A stretch of DNA of 64,000 bases, from assembly GCA_025024175.1 (NCBI GenBank), contig QCXZ01000001.1, positions 10,540,001 to 10,604,000 of the forward strand. The letters run 5' to 3'. The notes under the pieces were generated by a model. The model had not been told where the DNA came from and searched no databases. It saw only the letters and a list, made by a program, of their open reading frames with translations. The stretch's first letter is position 1. Each line of letters starts with the position of its first letter. The stretch is from Rhyzopertha dominica. Its lineage: Eukaryota; Arthropoda; Insecta; Coleoptera; Bostrichidae. Shown here piece after piece: positions 42,891 to 55,513 of the stretch. The position numbers and the translations under genes were made by a program.

Positions 42891-43286
42891 TTATTTATGG
42901 TACGACGCCTTATCTACATTAACTAAAATCTTTTCTAATTCGTGTAAAAGCTCTCGCTTCACTGAGTCTGGCACTAAACTTCGTGCCTTAGGTGTTACGA
43001 CACTTATTAGTTCATCTACTGTCGGGACATGACGGTCTTTACTTTCTTGGATCGCTTTTCTGCAGGCCAATCGAACCTGATCTCGCCATCCACAATCCAC
43101 CAACCTCGTTTGAACTAGCTCCGTAACTCTATAAAAAAAAACATCGAAAGGATTAGAAGAATTCAAACAATGGTGAATAATGTGAGGTTAGGTATGGAGC
43201 GATCATAATCACCCCTCTTACCTTTCTAAAGAATTGTTATTTTCTAAATGAATGCCGATTCTGTCTTCTCTAAACTCGTCAGTCAT
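42891..43286 (-). CDS. e(y)2: Transcription and mRNA export factor ENY2 (SAGA DUB module / TREX-2)
   Basis: Predicted 100 residues in two exons, 43286-43222 and 43128-42891 (303 nt, phases agree). ENY2 is a small helical protein of the SAGA histone deubiquitination module and of the TREX-2 complex, linking transcription to mRNA export at nuclear pores. The diagnostic block is LVQTRLVDCGWRDQVRLACR, then TVDELISVVTPKARSLVPDS and VKRELLHELEKIL. The length is normal. The first exon gives MTDEFREDRIGIHLENNNSL, which is variable in the family. The gene is divergent from SAP130 and convergent with POGLUT. Confidence 0.95.
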
Positions 43287-43891
43287 GGTTTTCATGAAGA
43301 TTCCTTCAAAATATTCGAAATAACGCTACGAGTCGCTTCGCCGCACCGTTGACAACAATGGCGTTTCATATGACATCTATTTTTTAGAATAATTAATCGT
43401 ATTTTGATGGATGCTTAGGTGAACAGGGTGTGAAAGAATGCTGAAACAACAGACTAATTTCGCTTCGTTAATACCAGTTTACTAATTTAATCGATTTGTT
43501 CAAATTGGGCGCAAATTTGACAACGCCGCTTCCGATCGGTACGAACGCCACCCTAACTTACCGACCGGAATCAAGGCTGCCACAACTGCGCGCGCAGCGG
43601 CATTGCATAGTTTACTTATCCGTTTTCACAGTCGCCATTCTCCTCAAAATTTTTAAAAGTTTAATTTTAAACGGGACATCAATTAAACCGTCAACAGACG
43701 CCATCGGTAGAAAGTGCGGCGCAGTGAACCGTTTGTTCTCGTGTCGTGCGACGAGTATCCCAAAGAGTGCGGTTGTTTCGTGTGTAGGTCCAGAAGAGCT
43801 GAAACAAATGATACCTTTCGCGAAAATCGTCCAGGCCCTGACGTGAACCACTACCAGTTGGATACGGACTCGCCCCCGACACTGACCAAGA
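43287..43891. promoter_or_regulatory. Divergent promoter region of ENY2 and SAP130
   Basis: 605 bp between the two start codons. The right half (about 43500-43890) is distinctly richer in CG than the surroundings and likely contains the SAP130 promoter and 5'UTR. The open frame beginning at 43496 starts with TTG and is not a gene. Confidence 0.5.
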
Positions 43892-46800
43892 ATGAGTGGA
43901 AACACAGACGACGAAAAGAACGAGGCCAGTAAGCACATGCCTCTGGATCTGGCCCGCACCCAAGTCACCACTGTCAAAACGGCTGAGGGCAAGGCCCCAC
44001 TGGTGATGAGCGGGCAGCACCTGAGAGGGATGAGGGTCCTCAGTCAGACAGTGTCATCCGGCACTGTGCAGACGACATCCAGTACGCCAGCGATCATCAC
44101 AACGAACATATTGCCTTCTCCCATTCTCAAGCAAGGTGATTCGTTTGTTTCTTGGCACACCGTGATGTTCATTTGTTGATTTTGTTTCAGAAACGTCTAC
44201 TGGGCGTACGCAGATAGCGAACATAATAAATACGGCTCAGGCAACGTCCGGTGTGGCCTTGCAAAGGCCAACACAGATTACTATAGCCACTACTTTGCCC
44301 GTGGTCGCACAGAATATACCATCTGGAACGACTTACCATGTGCCGAGGGGACCTGCTGTTGTTGCCAACTTGGCTGCGCCTAGGAGTAACGTGGGGAGTG
44401 CGCTAAGGGCACCAATGGTTGTTGCAGCACAAACTACAGGACAGGTTAGTCAAACTTGCTGTTTTGGCTATCAAATTGTTATCACTTTATCAGATAAATC
44501 AACAGTTTTAATCAAGAAAAATCAGTTTTATAGCATAAATTCCTGGATAACATTTTTATTGAGAGTGCTGCTAAACAGACTTTATTGTACCAGTTGCATA
44601 ATTTTCTGTTATCAAAACACAAAGATGGCGAGATTATGTCATATCAGGTATTGCTTGCAATATAAACAAATATTTTGATTGTCAAATGTTATAATGATTA
44701 TGTAATCTATGACTTTATCATTTCATGTTTGTCTTATAGTGGCATTGTCTTCCACTGCATAATGAAGGTCAGAGTTCATTCGTTGTTTTGTATAGGAGAG
44801 TTTGGCACTAAAAAACTCATGCTACAAAAGAACATTTGCCAGGCTAGCAAAAATAGAGGCAAAAAATTAGTTTGTTAAATTCGTTTTTATTATTTTACGT
44901 TGTACATGTGCAAGAGTTAAATAGAGGCAACAGACATAAGAAATTTTTTGTGAAGCTTAGTTACATAGCAACGAACTCGTAAAATATGTTTCAAGTGATT
45001 TCCTTAGGAAATTGTCTTTTCTGATTGTAGATCAGACTCAAATGTTAAATTCCAGTGTTTCTTCATAGGAAAGAGCACAAATGATTTCTTCTTTTCAAAT
45101 TTTCCCAAATTTGAAGCATTTTATCTTTTTAAAAAAATTGTTAAAAATCTGAAGATTATAGGTAGGTACACATTCGCTACTAATACCAGAATATTGCATT
45201 AAATATTAGTGACATGCTGTTTTAGTAGGTTTGAATACTTATTATATATATTATATTATATATATTATATATATTATTATTATATATGTTTTGAAAATGT
45301 TATTAGTTTATATTTAGGTATTGTATATTTTGATGATTTGTGTATTATCTTTGATATTAGCTAGTATGAGCGTGGTTCCTTTAGTATCATCAGGTATTTT
45401 AATGAGCCCTATTTAGCGGTATCTTCAAAAGACTAAAAGCAGTTACAAAATTTCGGGCACGTTAGTAGGAAAATGGAAATTTACAAATTACTAAGTGTTT
45501 GAAGGTAAATAACATTTGAACTTATGGAAAACAGAAAAACATTACCTATTGGAAAATAGCGTCACTTGTGGGGTTAATCTGTTCCATCTGCTGTTTTTGA
45601 GAACATCCTGCTATTCTTGACGAGATCAAACGATAGTTGAAGGTTTTAACACATTCAAATAAATTCGTTGTGCATTTACAGACTCATGCGTTTGTCCGAC
45701 CACCGAGGACGCCCAGTCCTGCACAGGGCACTGCCTGGCTAACCACGAGCTCCACAAACGGGTCCCAAATAAAAGGAGCACCGACTGTGCTCAGTTCACC
45801 CGTCAGGGGTGCAACCGTCACGGGTCTAGTAGGCACTGGGGTCAAACCCCAACTGGTTGCCCGTACACAACCCGTGACGCAAACTATCAGGCCGACGACA
45901 GCCATATTGCATTCGGCAATTGCCATGCCACAAGGAACTCAGGTATTGTTGATGTTTTGGATGTTTGCTAATTTTGAACATTGTTTAGTAGATTTTATGT
46001 CTGATGAAGGTACTTATATTGTGTTTGAATTGCCAAGGCAACTAATTTTCTTATAATCAATGAAAATTAACTTATTAATGAACATATTTCCTATATAATT
46101 GTGCATTTCTTTTCCAAATTTAAAGCAAATTTTTCAATGCTAAAGGGCTTAAACAACTGTTCTTGACTTTTAAATTATCACTCGGAACTTTTTTATTTGT
46201 GATTATTATTTATATATTTTAATGTCACAAAAATTAAGATCGTTAATAAATTTTTAAAAAAGGTTCTCTTGTTACATTACAATGAGCCGTTTTCAATAAA
46301 AACCTGTTTAAACATTTTACCCAGCTCAGCATTTGCAAAATGTGCTTTGGTAACAAAAGTGTATTAATAATTTTGATAAGTGAGCCAACATACTACTTTA
46401 AATCTGCGAAGTGTGTGTTACCAAGTAACAAATTAACACATTTTGTGGTTATAGTTTTTCTTCAATTTATATGAATAAAGGATACTAATGCAGAACAACA
46501 TGATATGCATTATTACTACAGGTTATCTCGTGGTAAGAGTTTACTGCATGAAATACTGTAAGAGCAACAGCTGTACCCTTATCGTTACCAGAAAGTTCAA
46601 GCTGTTGTGTAAACTTTTGTATCTCCACAATGATGACAGAAATTTCCTACATCTCTTCTTTTCATGCACGAAGATTTTTGGCGAGAAGGTTTATTTAATG
46701 TTCATAATGAATATTATTGGAGTGATGAGAATCTTCATTTGAATATAGAATATGGTTTCCAAAACAGGTTTTCTAGTAACATGTAAGCTGGCATTGTAGA

Positions 46801-49800
46801 AAACTGTTTAATTAGACAATATCTTTTCCCCCTAAATTGAATGGTGAGNTTTATTTAGGTTTTCTAAGAAACGATTTACCTGTTCTATTGGTAGAAGTAC
46901 TATCCCATTTTAATTTTGATGTGGGCAGTGATGCCAATTTAGCAGATTTTCCGCTAGATTTAGCAGAATTTGATTTCCATTTAACAGACAAAATGACAAA
47001 TTGCGGTTAGTGTAATTTTTAGCGGATTTTGTTTTTGGAAATGATGGTATTATTCATGCAGTTTGCAATTACGTTTTATATAATATCTTATACGAACGAT
47101 ATTGCGGCTCTTAGTAAGGCTTTTCTGTCCTTCATTACATCATTAATGATATCTTGTGAATAATTTTGCTGATGCAATATACGTCAAAATGTCTACAAAT
47201 ATGGTAAATGCAATACTTTCTGTTAGGTATGGATTGAAAAGGTTAGATGAGTGTTGTAAAGATTTTGTTTTCACCAACGATATTTTGTCAAAAATTGGCA
47301 CAACAGATTCTTACAATAACAGAACCCCAATTGATTTTAAGCTTTTTTATATGGTACACATATTACCTTCAGTATACTATTTCTGTAGTAGATTGTGTTT
47401 AATTTCTTTAACAGCTAGACAATTTAATTTACATAATATTTTTTTATGAAAAGTTGTTTGTACCTCTAGAATTTTAGAATACTGCATGTATTGTAAAAAG
47501 TTTATTGTTTTGGGCATCGGTTGACTTTTTATTGCCTGCACAAATATACTTCTTTGTAAAAATAAGTTTTTTACTGTTAGTTGTACTAATCTAAATTTTA
47601 GCGGATTTTTGTCCTATCTAGTGGATTTTAAGCCTGTGTTTAGCGGAAAAAAATTTTGAGTGTTGACAACACTGGATGTGAGAGAGCACCTTAATGAAGC
47701 TTTTCCTGGCAGATGGATTGGTTGTAGTGGTTATGTACAATGGCCTGCAAGGTCGCCTGATTTAAATTGTATGGAATTTTTCTTTTGGGGCTATTTAAAA
47801 TCTGTTGTGTATAAAACTCCAGTTCATCTCTCCATCATGTTGAGGAACTATGACTAGGTATTGTAAAGCAATTAAACATAATTTTCTTAGAAGAATGCAT
47901 TTGTGTATTGACATGGAAGAAAATAATTGTAAAACTTATTGTGTTTAACTGAAAAGTAAAGTACTTATTTGAATATTTTATGCGATATGTTTGTCAAAAC
48001 TATCTTGAAATGCTGGAAAAGAGAAGAAGTCTCCTTGTATATGCTCAGCTGGGTAAAATTTTTGAACGGGTTTTTCTCGAAAACGGCTTATTCTATTGTA
48101 ATGGAACAAGAGACCCTTTTTTAACGATCTTAATTTCTGTGATATTAAAATGTATAAATAATCACAAATAAAAAAGTTCTGAGGGATAATTTAAAAGCCA
48201 AGGTCAGCTTAAGCCCTTTGGCATTGAAGAAAATATGTGTGTGAAATTTGAAGATATACTGTACACAGACAAAAAAGTTATTAAGAAAAAATTAGTCGAA
48301 AAAATAATTTTGACACCCTGTATCTTCGTTACTTTTCTGACACCTTGTATTTCTGGTATTTAACAGTATATAATTATCCTTATAATTCTTTTTTGTAATT
48401 TTTGCTCTTTCACGCATTAAGAAATTCTAGACTCTTGTTTTGTCGCTGTTCTCTTCCTATCTCCATAAGAAAAACAAACATTGTAATCCGACTTATATAA
48501 CATTTTCTTGGTTAGATACATGCATTTAAATCTGGGCAAACCGCGGCAGGAATACAGGCCTTGGGGAATACCGTGACAATAGCTCAGGTGCTGCCATCTA
48601 GGACCCAGCCTTTAGTGTACAGTGCTGGCACTACGGCACATTTCACTGCTAGTCCCAGGGTGACAGTTGCCAACACTGTTGCTACGGCCAGGCAAGCTGC
48701 CACACCCCGACCACTGGTAAGTATGGCCCAAATATAAAAATGTTTTTTGAGTATTTAAGTTTAAAACAAATTTTTTTTGTTTTTGAACCTTAATTCGAAT
48801 GTTTTGGATGCCATTATTTCAACTTTGATACATTTTTATGTGTCGTTATTGTTTATATTGCATAAAAAAAGTGATTTTGTACGATTTTCTTTCATATTTT
48901 TCAACTTTCCCATTAGAACCAAGTGACAACTGCGCGACTATCAGTTCCCGTAACCCAGCAACAGGCGAGGTTGGTGGCCCCGCAGGCGACGGTCCTCGCC
49001 GCCGGTACTAGGTTGTCCAGTGTCGGTACGACCCAACAGCCGGCCATAATAGGCACGACCACCGCCAGGTTGGTGCCCACCACGCAGCCCAACGTTTCTC
49101 TCGGAAGACTGTCCGTGACGGTTGCCAATACCGCACAGGTTACTACTTCGAACATACTGGGACAGACCAGAATATCGGCTCTGTCTTTGCACCCATTGGT
49201 AGCGGTTGGAGGGGGGTCTCAGGCGAGAAATCTTCAGACCCAGGGGGCCAAGGTTATCACGCAGACCACCCAGGGTAAGAAGGAAAATTTTTGGAAGTTG
49301 AGAGAAGTAATATCAAACATGTAGTTTTTGAAAATTGAATTTTTATATTAATTTAATTTTGTTAGAATTTATAATGGCAATTACACATGGAGTTTGAATT
49401 AATTGGGATTATCTTTAAGAAAACTGCCACTATTATGAATGGAAGATTTATGTACAGAAGAACTTTAAAAAGTCAATAAAACTGATTTTTTTAATGCTTT
49501 CGAACTGCTACTTGCCATTAAAAAAAATCAGAAAGATTTGTAACCTAGTCGTCATCACTATCAGTAGAATTAGATAGCCCATAACCTTTTTGTTCTAATT
49601 TGTCAAAAATCCTGGGATATCTTCAATTTTTCTTCAGAATGAACATCAAAATCTAATTTTATCTTAATCTTTTGTTTGTTTCCAGCTACTGCCATCTTGG
49701 CTCAAATGCCAGTGAAAGGGACACAAGCAATAACAACCACGACGAATCGTACAAGTAAGTTATGATACTTAGACTTCCCCTTTTATTTGTTTTTGCAACT

Positions 49801-52800
49801 ATTGTTTTTCAAAAATAGTAAGCGTACAGCCAGGTACCATAGTAGCACAGAGGCAAGCCGCTGTCGTCACAACACAGGCCATTCCCATTGCCAAGGTGAT
49901 TCCGCAAGGCGATAACCAGACTGCGGGAACAGCCGCGAACGTTTTCATTCATGCCAGCGTTGCTTCCGTGCCAAGGAGGTCTTCACCAGGTAAGAAACAA
50001 ATGCTACTGAGTTGTTTTCTACCATAAAATGTGTTTCAGGCTGAGCAGAAAGTTTTATTGTTACTGAAAAGTGTGATTGTCAAAATTTATAACATTTTAA
50101 ATAACATTTGAATAATTAAACGTGTGGATATCACAAAATTATATATGGAAAGGAAATACTTTCTTACTTCTTTTGCTACCGGATGCTTTTAAAAAGTTTT
50201 TGCTCTCAGCTTGCTTGTTAGAAGTAACAACGCTACAAGCTGGCAGAATACCATTTCAAATTTACAAAAAAGAATTATTATTCAGGCTTTTATGCAACAA
50301 TTGTTTCATTGCAAAAGTTTCATTGTCATGCAATTAGCATCTATAAAAACAATTTAACACATTTAGCACATCAATATTCTTTCATAATGAAATTGTATTT
50401 GCATATTCACACAACTGTTTTGTTGTTTGTTTCCTAACTTTGAATAATACTGTTTTTAACACTTTAGATACATATGTTTTTTTTTAATACTTTTTTACTA
50501 AAACTGTGATTTTTAGGGAAGATTTTGTTCTTTTGACACTTGAAAGCTGTTTCACAACTGCTTCCAATATAATTCCCTTAATCCCTAAAAAAACATTTCA
50601 TTCTTTAAAATTAGTGTGCCCTGAGTTCAGATGTTGTTCTGACACATCACATGTCAAAGTGTGTCAGTCAAGTTGTTTGTTGCAGGTCCCACAACTTCCA
50701 TCTCACAGCAGGCAAGCAGTGTGGTATCCACAACAACCATACCGACATATACCATAGCAAACAACGCATACTTCTACGACACGTCGAGCAATTATTCCGT
50801 CGCCCGTTCGTTCTCGCAACAGCAGAATTCGTTTGCCACTTTGTCCCAGGCCAGCCAACAAATAAGGACTTCTGGGTTAGGTGCTCAGGTTCACGGTGAG
50901 TAAATGTACAATCTAGGCAATTCTTACAGTTCTTTATATGGAGGAAAAAATTTTGTGACTAATTCCAACCAAAGTGATGATGTACACATCAACATTGTTT
51001 TTATACTAACGATGCAACTAGGATGCTTTCTGTTTACTGTTGCAAGTATACTGACCTTGCTGAGCGTTTATACTAATAGTTCTTTCTGTTGAAGTGAATT
51101 AAGTAGGTTACTAAACTAATAATTGAATAATTGTTTATTGCGGAAATGTAGGATCGTAAAAAAAGGTCACTACATCAGTATACTGTGTAAAATACTTGTT
51201 TAGTACTAGTACTAACACTAGTATTGTAGATTACTGAGCAAGTTCGTTTTCACAGTACATTATAGTACTACATAGTACTAATGTAGTACTGCATTAGTAT
51301 TATTACTACTAATACTAGTAATGTACTAAGCAAATTTGTTTACATTGTACAGTATGCTTCTTGGTCAAGGCCAGTACTTTTTCATTTCATCTTATGCCTG
51401 CAAATCCCAAGAAAATATCACATATGCTCATTTACAATGAATTCAGGCGATAATTAATTATCTTTCATAGTATTATACTAGTATAGTATTAGTACTGACA
51501 AAAAAAAATACTGTCAATAGTCCATATATGAGTGATTATTTTAATAGGGAAAAGAAAGTGGTCGCTCAAGACACTTTGAAAAACTCCCCCGAAAGAGGGT
51601 TGCACCTCAGAACTTTAAGGGTAGTAATGGTAGAGGGTTGTTAATTTTTTTAAGAATAGACCTTATGGAATTACATTAGTCTAATGTTTTTCAGATTTTT
51701 ATTATTAATTTTAGAGATAAAAAAAATCTTATATGTTAAGGGTTGAATGGCAAAAACTGGAAAATGGGTTGGAATTGAGGTAATTACAGGTGCGACATAT
51801 ACCCTTAATTGAAAACAATATATGTCTATGTGAGCCAATTTCCAGCGGGGGCATTTTTTAACATCTTATTGTACAACAGCCTTTGTTTACGTTGTATAGT
51901 ATGTTTCTTATTTAAGTGCTGTACAATACTAGTAGTGTACTGGTATTGTACTGCCAGTGGCTGTAAAAAGGAAACTTGTTTAATACAGTACTAGTATCTG
52001 TACAGTACCAGTACTAATAGAAATACTATAACTATACTAAACAAGTTCATTTTCACAACTTTCATTCCTGATCTCCCCCCAACCCCCAGGCATTGTCACC
52101 AGTCAGCAGATGCGTTTCAACCCCGTCATGGTGGTTGAGCAAAACCGCACCCCCTTCACGCAGGACACCAACCAAGAAGCGCCCGCCATGCAGCAGCAGC
52201 AGGCCGCGCCTCCGAAGATAACTTCGTCCCCACGACCGAGCATCCTCCGTAAGAGGGACCACGAGGGGTCGCCGCTGAAGGTCGCGAAAAACTTGACACC
52301 CGTCCTCTCGTCTCTGCCTCCGGCACCCCCTTCGCCACCTTCCAGGCCCGACTCGAGGGGCAACGGGCACAGCTCGGGCGGTAGTACGACGATCTCCGCT
52401 ACCTCGAGTCCCGGATTGGCCGAGGGCAATGAAGACAGCATACCGCACGCACCGATGAATATCAAGGAGGAGGAGGACGTTACAAGACCCCCCGTCGAGA
52501 TGAGCCCCAGGAAGAAGCCGAGGAAGCAGCAGCTGTAAGTTTTTGTATCAAAGTATCAGTTCCTCAATACCGACCTTGAAAAATCTCTTTGTTACCTAAG
52601 AACGGGCAATGATCTCACCGAGAAGAACGGCGACATGCTGTTCATATCGGAGAGCACAATCAAGAAGGAACGCGAAGACTCGGACGGCAATAATTCGGAC
52701 GACACCAGGGATGGGCCGCCCGATCCAAAACGGGTTGCTACCGTGCGGAAGCCCGCCAGCGCAAGCCTCCTCAACAGCTACCGGCAGAACTGGAAGGCCA

Positions 52801-54683
52801 ACCACAACCATTACCTGAGGTACTCCGATGTGAGGCCCAAGGACGAACGTAGGCCGACCATCATGGACCTCGCAAATCAGTACCGCGTGTTGGACAAGGT
52901 CAACGGGTGGAAGATACATCACTTGTCGACACAGATGGAGGATTTGGTGAGTAAAAAGAAAGTTTTTTGTTTACTGACTTTAAATTATCGATGTTTCAAT
53001 TTCTTGCTTCATTGAACCATTTCTGTCTTGTTTGTTTTGTAATTTTGAATGTCCTTAATAAAGGTATTTTTTTTTTTTTAGCTTATAAGCAGTCCAGTTT
53101 AATAATGAAGTAATTCTGGCTTTTCTCATTTTATTGGTGCATTTTGTTTATTTCTCACTTGTTTGTATTGTGATTTAGGAAAATGTCAAAGACCTGAAAG
53201 TTCTGAGATTTTTGCCAAATTGAACTGTACATGTTCCAAAACTTTTCCAGAAAAGCAGTTTAAATTTTTTTTTTATATGCTTATGTTTTAATTTCTGTTC
53301 AAGTTCCATAACTTTGGACCTTCCTTTGGTAGTAAACCAATTGGAAAAAGTTACTGTTTGCTAAAATTATCTTCTTTGCCTTATTAGTTAATTTCATTCA
53401 TTTTGATTTAGGTACAATTGCAAAGCAGTGACAGTAATGAGATTTTGCCATTCATATTCCAAACTAAATTATTCATTCTTAAATGTCCACAAGTCCAGAA
53501 AGTGGTGTTAATTTTGGCAGTATGATGCCTCACCACCCTGAAACAACAATCACTAACTGTGGTGGTTTTTGCCCCATTTATCGATAGGGGTTTTAAGGTC
53601 AAACTTAATTTATTTATTATATGACGGTCTTCAGACTAGGATTGGGAGTGGCTATATATCGGGAACTATTGATATATTAATAACTACCAATGTATTAAAT
53701 CCAAAATCCTTGAGGTAGTTGGATATTTAGGAATTTGATGTTGTTTTTGTAGGCCGATCAGGAGGCAAATGTCTATAATCAATTGACAGAACTCCTGAAG
53801 TGTACAGAATCTGAAGAGGGCAGCAATTTTGCCAAAGATGTCGACATGATTAATGAACTTATAAAGGTAAGATAATTTTTTACACAAAGTATCTAAAAAA
53901 CTGCCATCTTTAGTGCAGCCAGGATTTGCTCATTGTCAAAAAAATTAAAAAAACATGAAATTTATGTCTTGTAGAATTGACTATTTTTTTATAATATGCC
54001 TTTGTATAACTACATTAGTTTAAATTTCTTTTTTTTTTTCGCCTTAGTTTTGCTTGAAATGAAAAAGAAAACAAATTTCATTACCAAAAGGTGATGAAAT
54101 AATTGGCATTGCTTTCTTTTCCATATTTAATTAGGTTCTTTAAATGTGCTAAAAATGAGCATAGTTGAAGTTATGTTTCTTCTAGATATTAATTATCATT
54201 CAAATTATTGAGAAATGCTACACTTTTTATTTGTTCGTCTTATGCAAAAAAAATACTTTGTGTTCATTCAGTTGTTTTTTGGTCACTTATTCCATTCTAT
54301 TTTTTGTACATTATTAGCAGTTTTGTTCTTTTTTTTAGTAAATTTAGTTTTGAAAGATTTTTCTTATTTAAAGGAGTAAACATTTTATTACATTTTTGTT
54401 AAAACATAAATTTTTTGGCCTAAAGCTATACCCATGTTTTTTTAAATCTGCAATTAGATTTATATTTGCTTTGATACAAAGTTATATATATGTTACTATT
54501 TTAGCTGTGTATTCACGTGGATTTTCTGATTAGGGCAATCTGCAACGCATAAAGATCATCAACGACGGCATGATCGAGGCCAAGTCACAGATAATGAAGA
54601 TCTTCAATCACAAGATGCACGTGACAGACATAATCAGCAGGTGTGCCAGCAAACGCAACTTCAAGAAGCGTGAGAAGCCTTAG
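43892..54683 (+). CDS. Sap130: Histone deacetylase complex subunit SAP130 (Sin3A-associated)
   Basis: Predicted 940 residues in 12 exons: 43892-44135, 44191-44444, 45682-45942, 48516-48716, 48917-49274, 49686-49754, 49819-49989, 50686-50895, 52090-52534, 52601-52946, 53753-53866 and 54534-54683. The total is 2,823 nt and phases agree. It belongs to the Sin3-HDAC co-repressor complex and is not the splicing factor SF3B3. The first 700 residues are low-complexity, rich in Thr, Val, Ala and Gln. A basic stretch, SPRKKPRKQQL, is a likely nuclear signal. The conserved C-terminal part (about 738-940) reads SYRQNWKANHNHYLRYSDVR, GWKIHHLSTQMEDL and DVDMINELIKGNLQRIKII, matching vertebrate SAP130 and predicted to be coiled coil. 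Intron 4 holds a mariner copy with a nested hAT element. Intron 9 holds a palindromic repeat. Confidence 0.93.
44445..45681. other. SAP130 intron 3
   Basis: 1.2 kb of AT-rich intron. It contains an AT microsatellite at 45241-45287 (TATATTA-type units). Other open frames here show no domain. No transposon ends are recognised. Confidence 0.5.
46080..48347 (+). mobile_element. Tc1/mariner-superfamily transposon, copy 2 (with nested hAT)
   Basis: A second copy of the element at 35521-37533, here in SAP130 intron 4. The left terminal repeat is truncated and begins inside the repeat (CATATTTCCTATATAATTGT). The right end reads GACACCCTG (48312-48320) and, 21 bp further out, CACCTTGTA (48341-48349). 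It keeps the transposase end lost in copy 1: VREHLNEAFPGRWIGC then WPARSPDLNCMEFFFWGYLK (about 47678-47805), giving the third catalytic acidic residue. Stops and frameshifts break the frame. The transposase frame is interrupted by the hAT fragment at 46926-47674. Confidence 0.8.
46926..47674 (+). mobile_element. hAT element fragment with 8-bp target duplication
   Basis: A 749-bp insertion with ends CAGTGATGCCAATTT and, inverted, CAGTGTTGTCAACACT. It is flanked by GATGTGGG (46918-46925) and GATGTGAG (47675-47682), an 8-bp duplication with one difference, as hAT elements make. A frame near 47190-47330 reads KMSTNMVNAILSVRYGLKRL, DECCKDFVFTNDILSKIG, the C-terminal dimerisation-region pattern of hAT transposases. 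The rest of the transposase is absent, so it is non-autonomous. It is inserted in the mariner transposase between HFNF and DVREHL. Confidence 0.8.
51170..52065. repeat. GTACTAGTAC-rich palindromic repeat
   Basis: Dense runs of AGTACTAGTACTAA, TAGTACTACATAGTACT and similar self-complementary words at 51195-51330, 51475-51500 and 51915-52030. The blocks GAGCAAGTTCGTTTTCACA (51237) and AACAAGTTCATTTTCACAA (52042) recur in direct orientation near both ends. It is probably a fold-back or MITE cluster. It ends about 25 bp before SAP130 exon 9. I cannot name the family. Confidence 0.5.
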
Positions 54684-54841
54684 TTGCTGTTTCTTTGTTT
54701 TTGTACAGGAAGTCACCATGATTGCGTTTTAAATTTTTTTTTGATATCATATAATTTATTTGGTCAGTTTAACTGTTTGTGAGCGTGGAGCGTGGCTGCC
54801 ATTTGGGAGACATTTGGAACAGTGGATATAAGTAAGATTTT

Positions 54842-54847
54842 AATAAA
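54842..54847 (+). terminator. Poly(A) signal of SAP130 (AATAAA)
   Basis: AATAAA 159 bp after the SAP130 stop codon, followed by a TTGTGTGTCTG-type GT-rich element, as expected for cleavage and polyadenylation. Confidence 0.65.
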
Positions 54848-55031
54848 GATATTTTGAGTAGATTGTGTGTCTGATTAAAAAAAGTTAAGTTTCCTCTTTA
54901 TATCAAAATTGTAATTTAAAGTAATTAAACACACGTTTAATGTTAACATCTTGGCTTTACTCTGTAGATTCTTATATAAAATCATAATTTTTGTTAGTGC
55001 AGAAATGGTTAAATAAATAGGTTATTTTCAA

Positions 55032-55513
55032 TTAGGCTTTTTAGAACACGTGACTTTTGAGTGACTGCCAGGGGGCAAATTTCAAAACGATGCAGCTTCT
55101 AGCGCGCTGTCATAGAAACCCCATTACTTAATGCCAACGTCAGTCACTAGAGCTGGGACATTCGATTCAATTCAAATCGTTCCGAGTTGTTTAGACCTGC
55201 TTAGACATATGGATCGTCAATTGAAAGTGACAGCGGTGTCTCCTGTCTTGCCACAGCATATAAATATGCTCTCATGCTGTGTTCTCGTCGTGTGCTGTCG
55301 TCAGCCGTTAACCATGTACGACGCACGAACGACGCTGATTCAATAGCTGTGAGCCAAATCAAGGCATGAGTCATTCAATTTGAACGACTTGGTCATGAAG
55401 GACCCAACTCTATCAGCCACGCGTCCGTTTCCAGGGTTTCGCAGGCGCGTCCCGTGCGTGCGCTTTTTGCCCCCTGGACGCCATATTGGATGACGTAATC
55501 TTAAAAAGCCTAA
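55032..55513. mobile_element. MITE with TTAGGCTTTTTA ends
   Basis: Inverted ends TTAGGCTTTTTAGAACACGT and, on the right, a complement reading TTAGGCTTTTTAAGATTACG. A second matching inner block, CCAGGGGGCAAA, occurs about 35 bp in on both sides. The core is unusually rich in CG for this window (55410-55490). There is no transposase. It lies between SAP130 and PI4KII. Confidence 0.7.

Noticed and set aside
43496..44020. Plus frame from 43496 and minus frames at 43612-44020
   Set aside because: The plus frame starts with TTG in the SAP130 5' region. The minus frames mirror exon 1. None has a domain.
49400..50680. Several short frames in SAP130 introns
   Set aside because: They are AT-rich chance frames outside the phase-consistent exons.
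52062..52465. Two minus-strand frames of 120-128 codons
   Set aside because: They are antisense to SAP130 exon 9, which is GC-rich and so stop-poor on both strands.
55418..55430. CCACGCGTCCG, identical to a common cDNA-library adapter
   Set aside because: It is a single short match inside a repeat with continuous sequence on both sides. Chance is more likely than vector contamination, though a read check would settle it.
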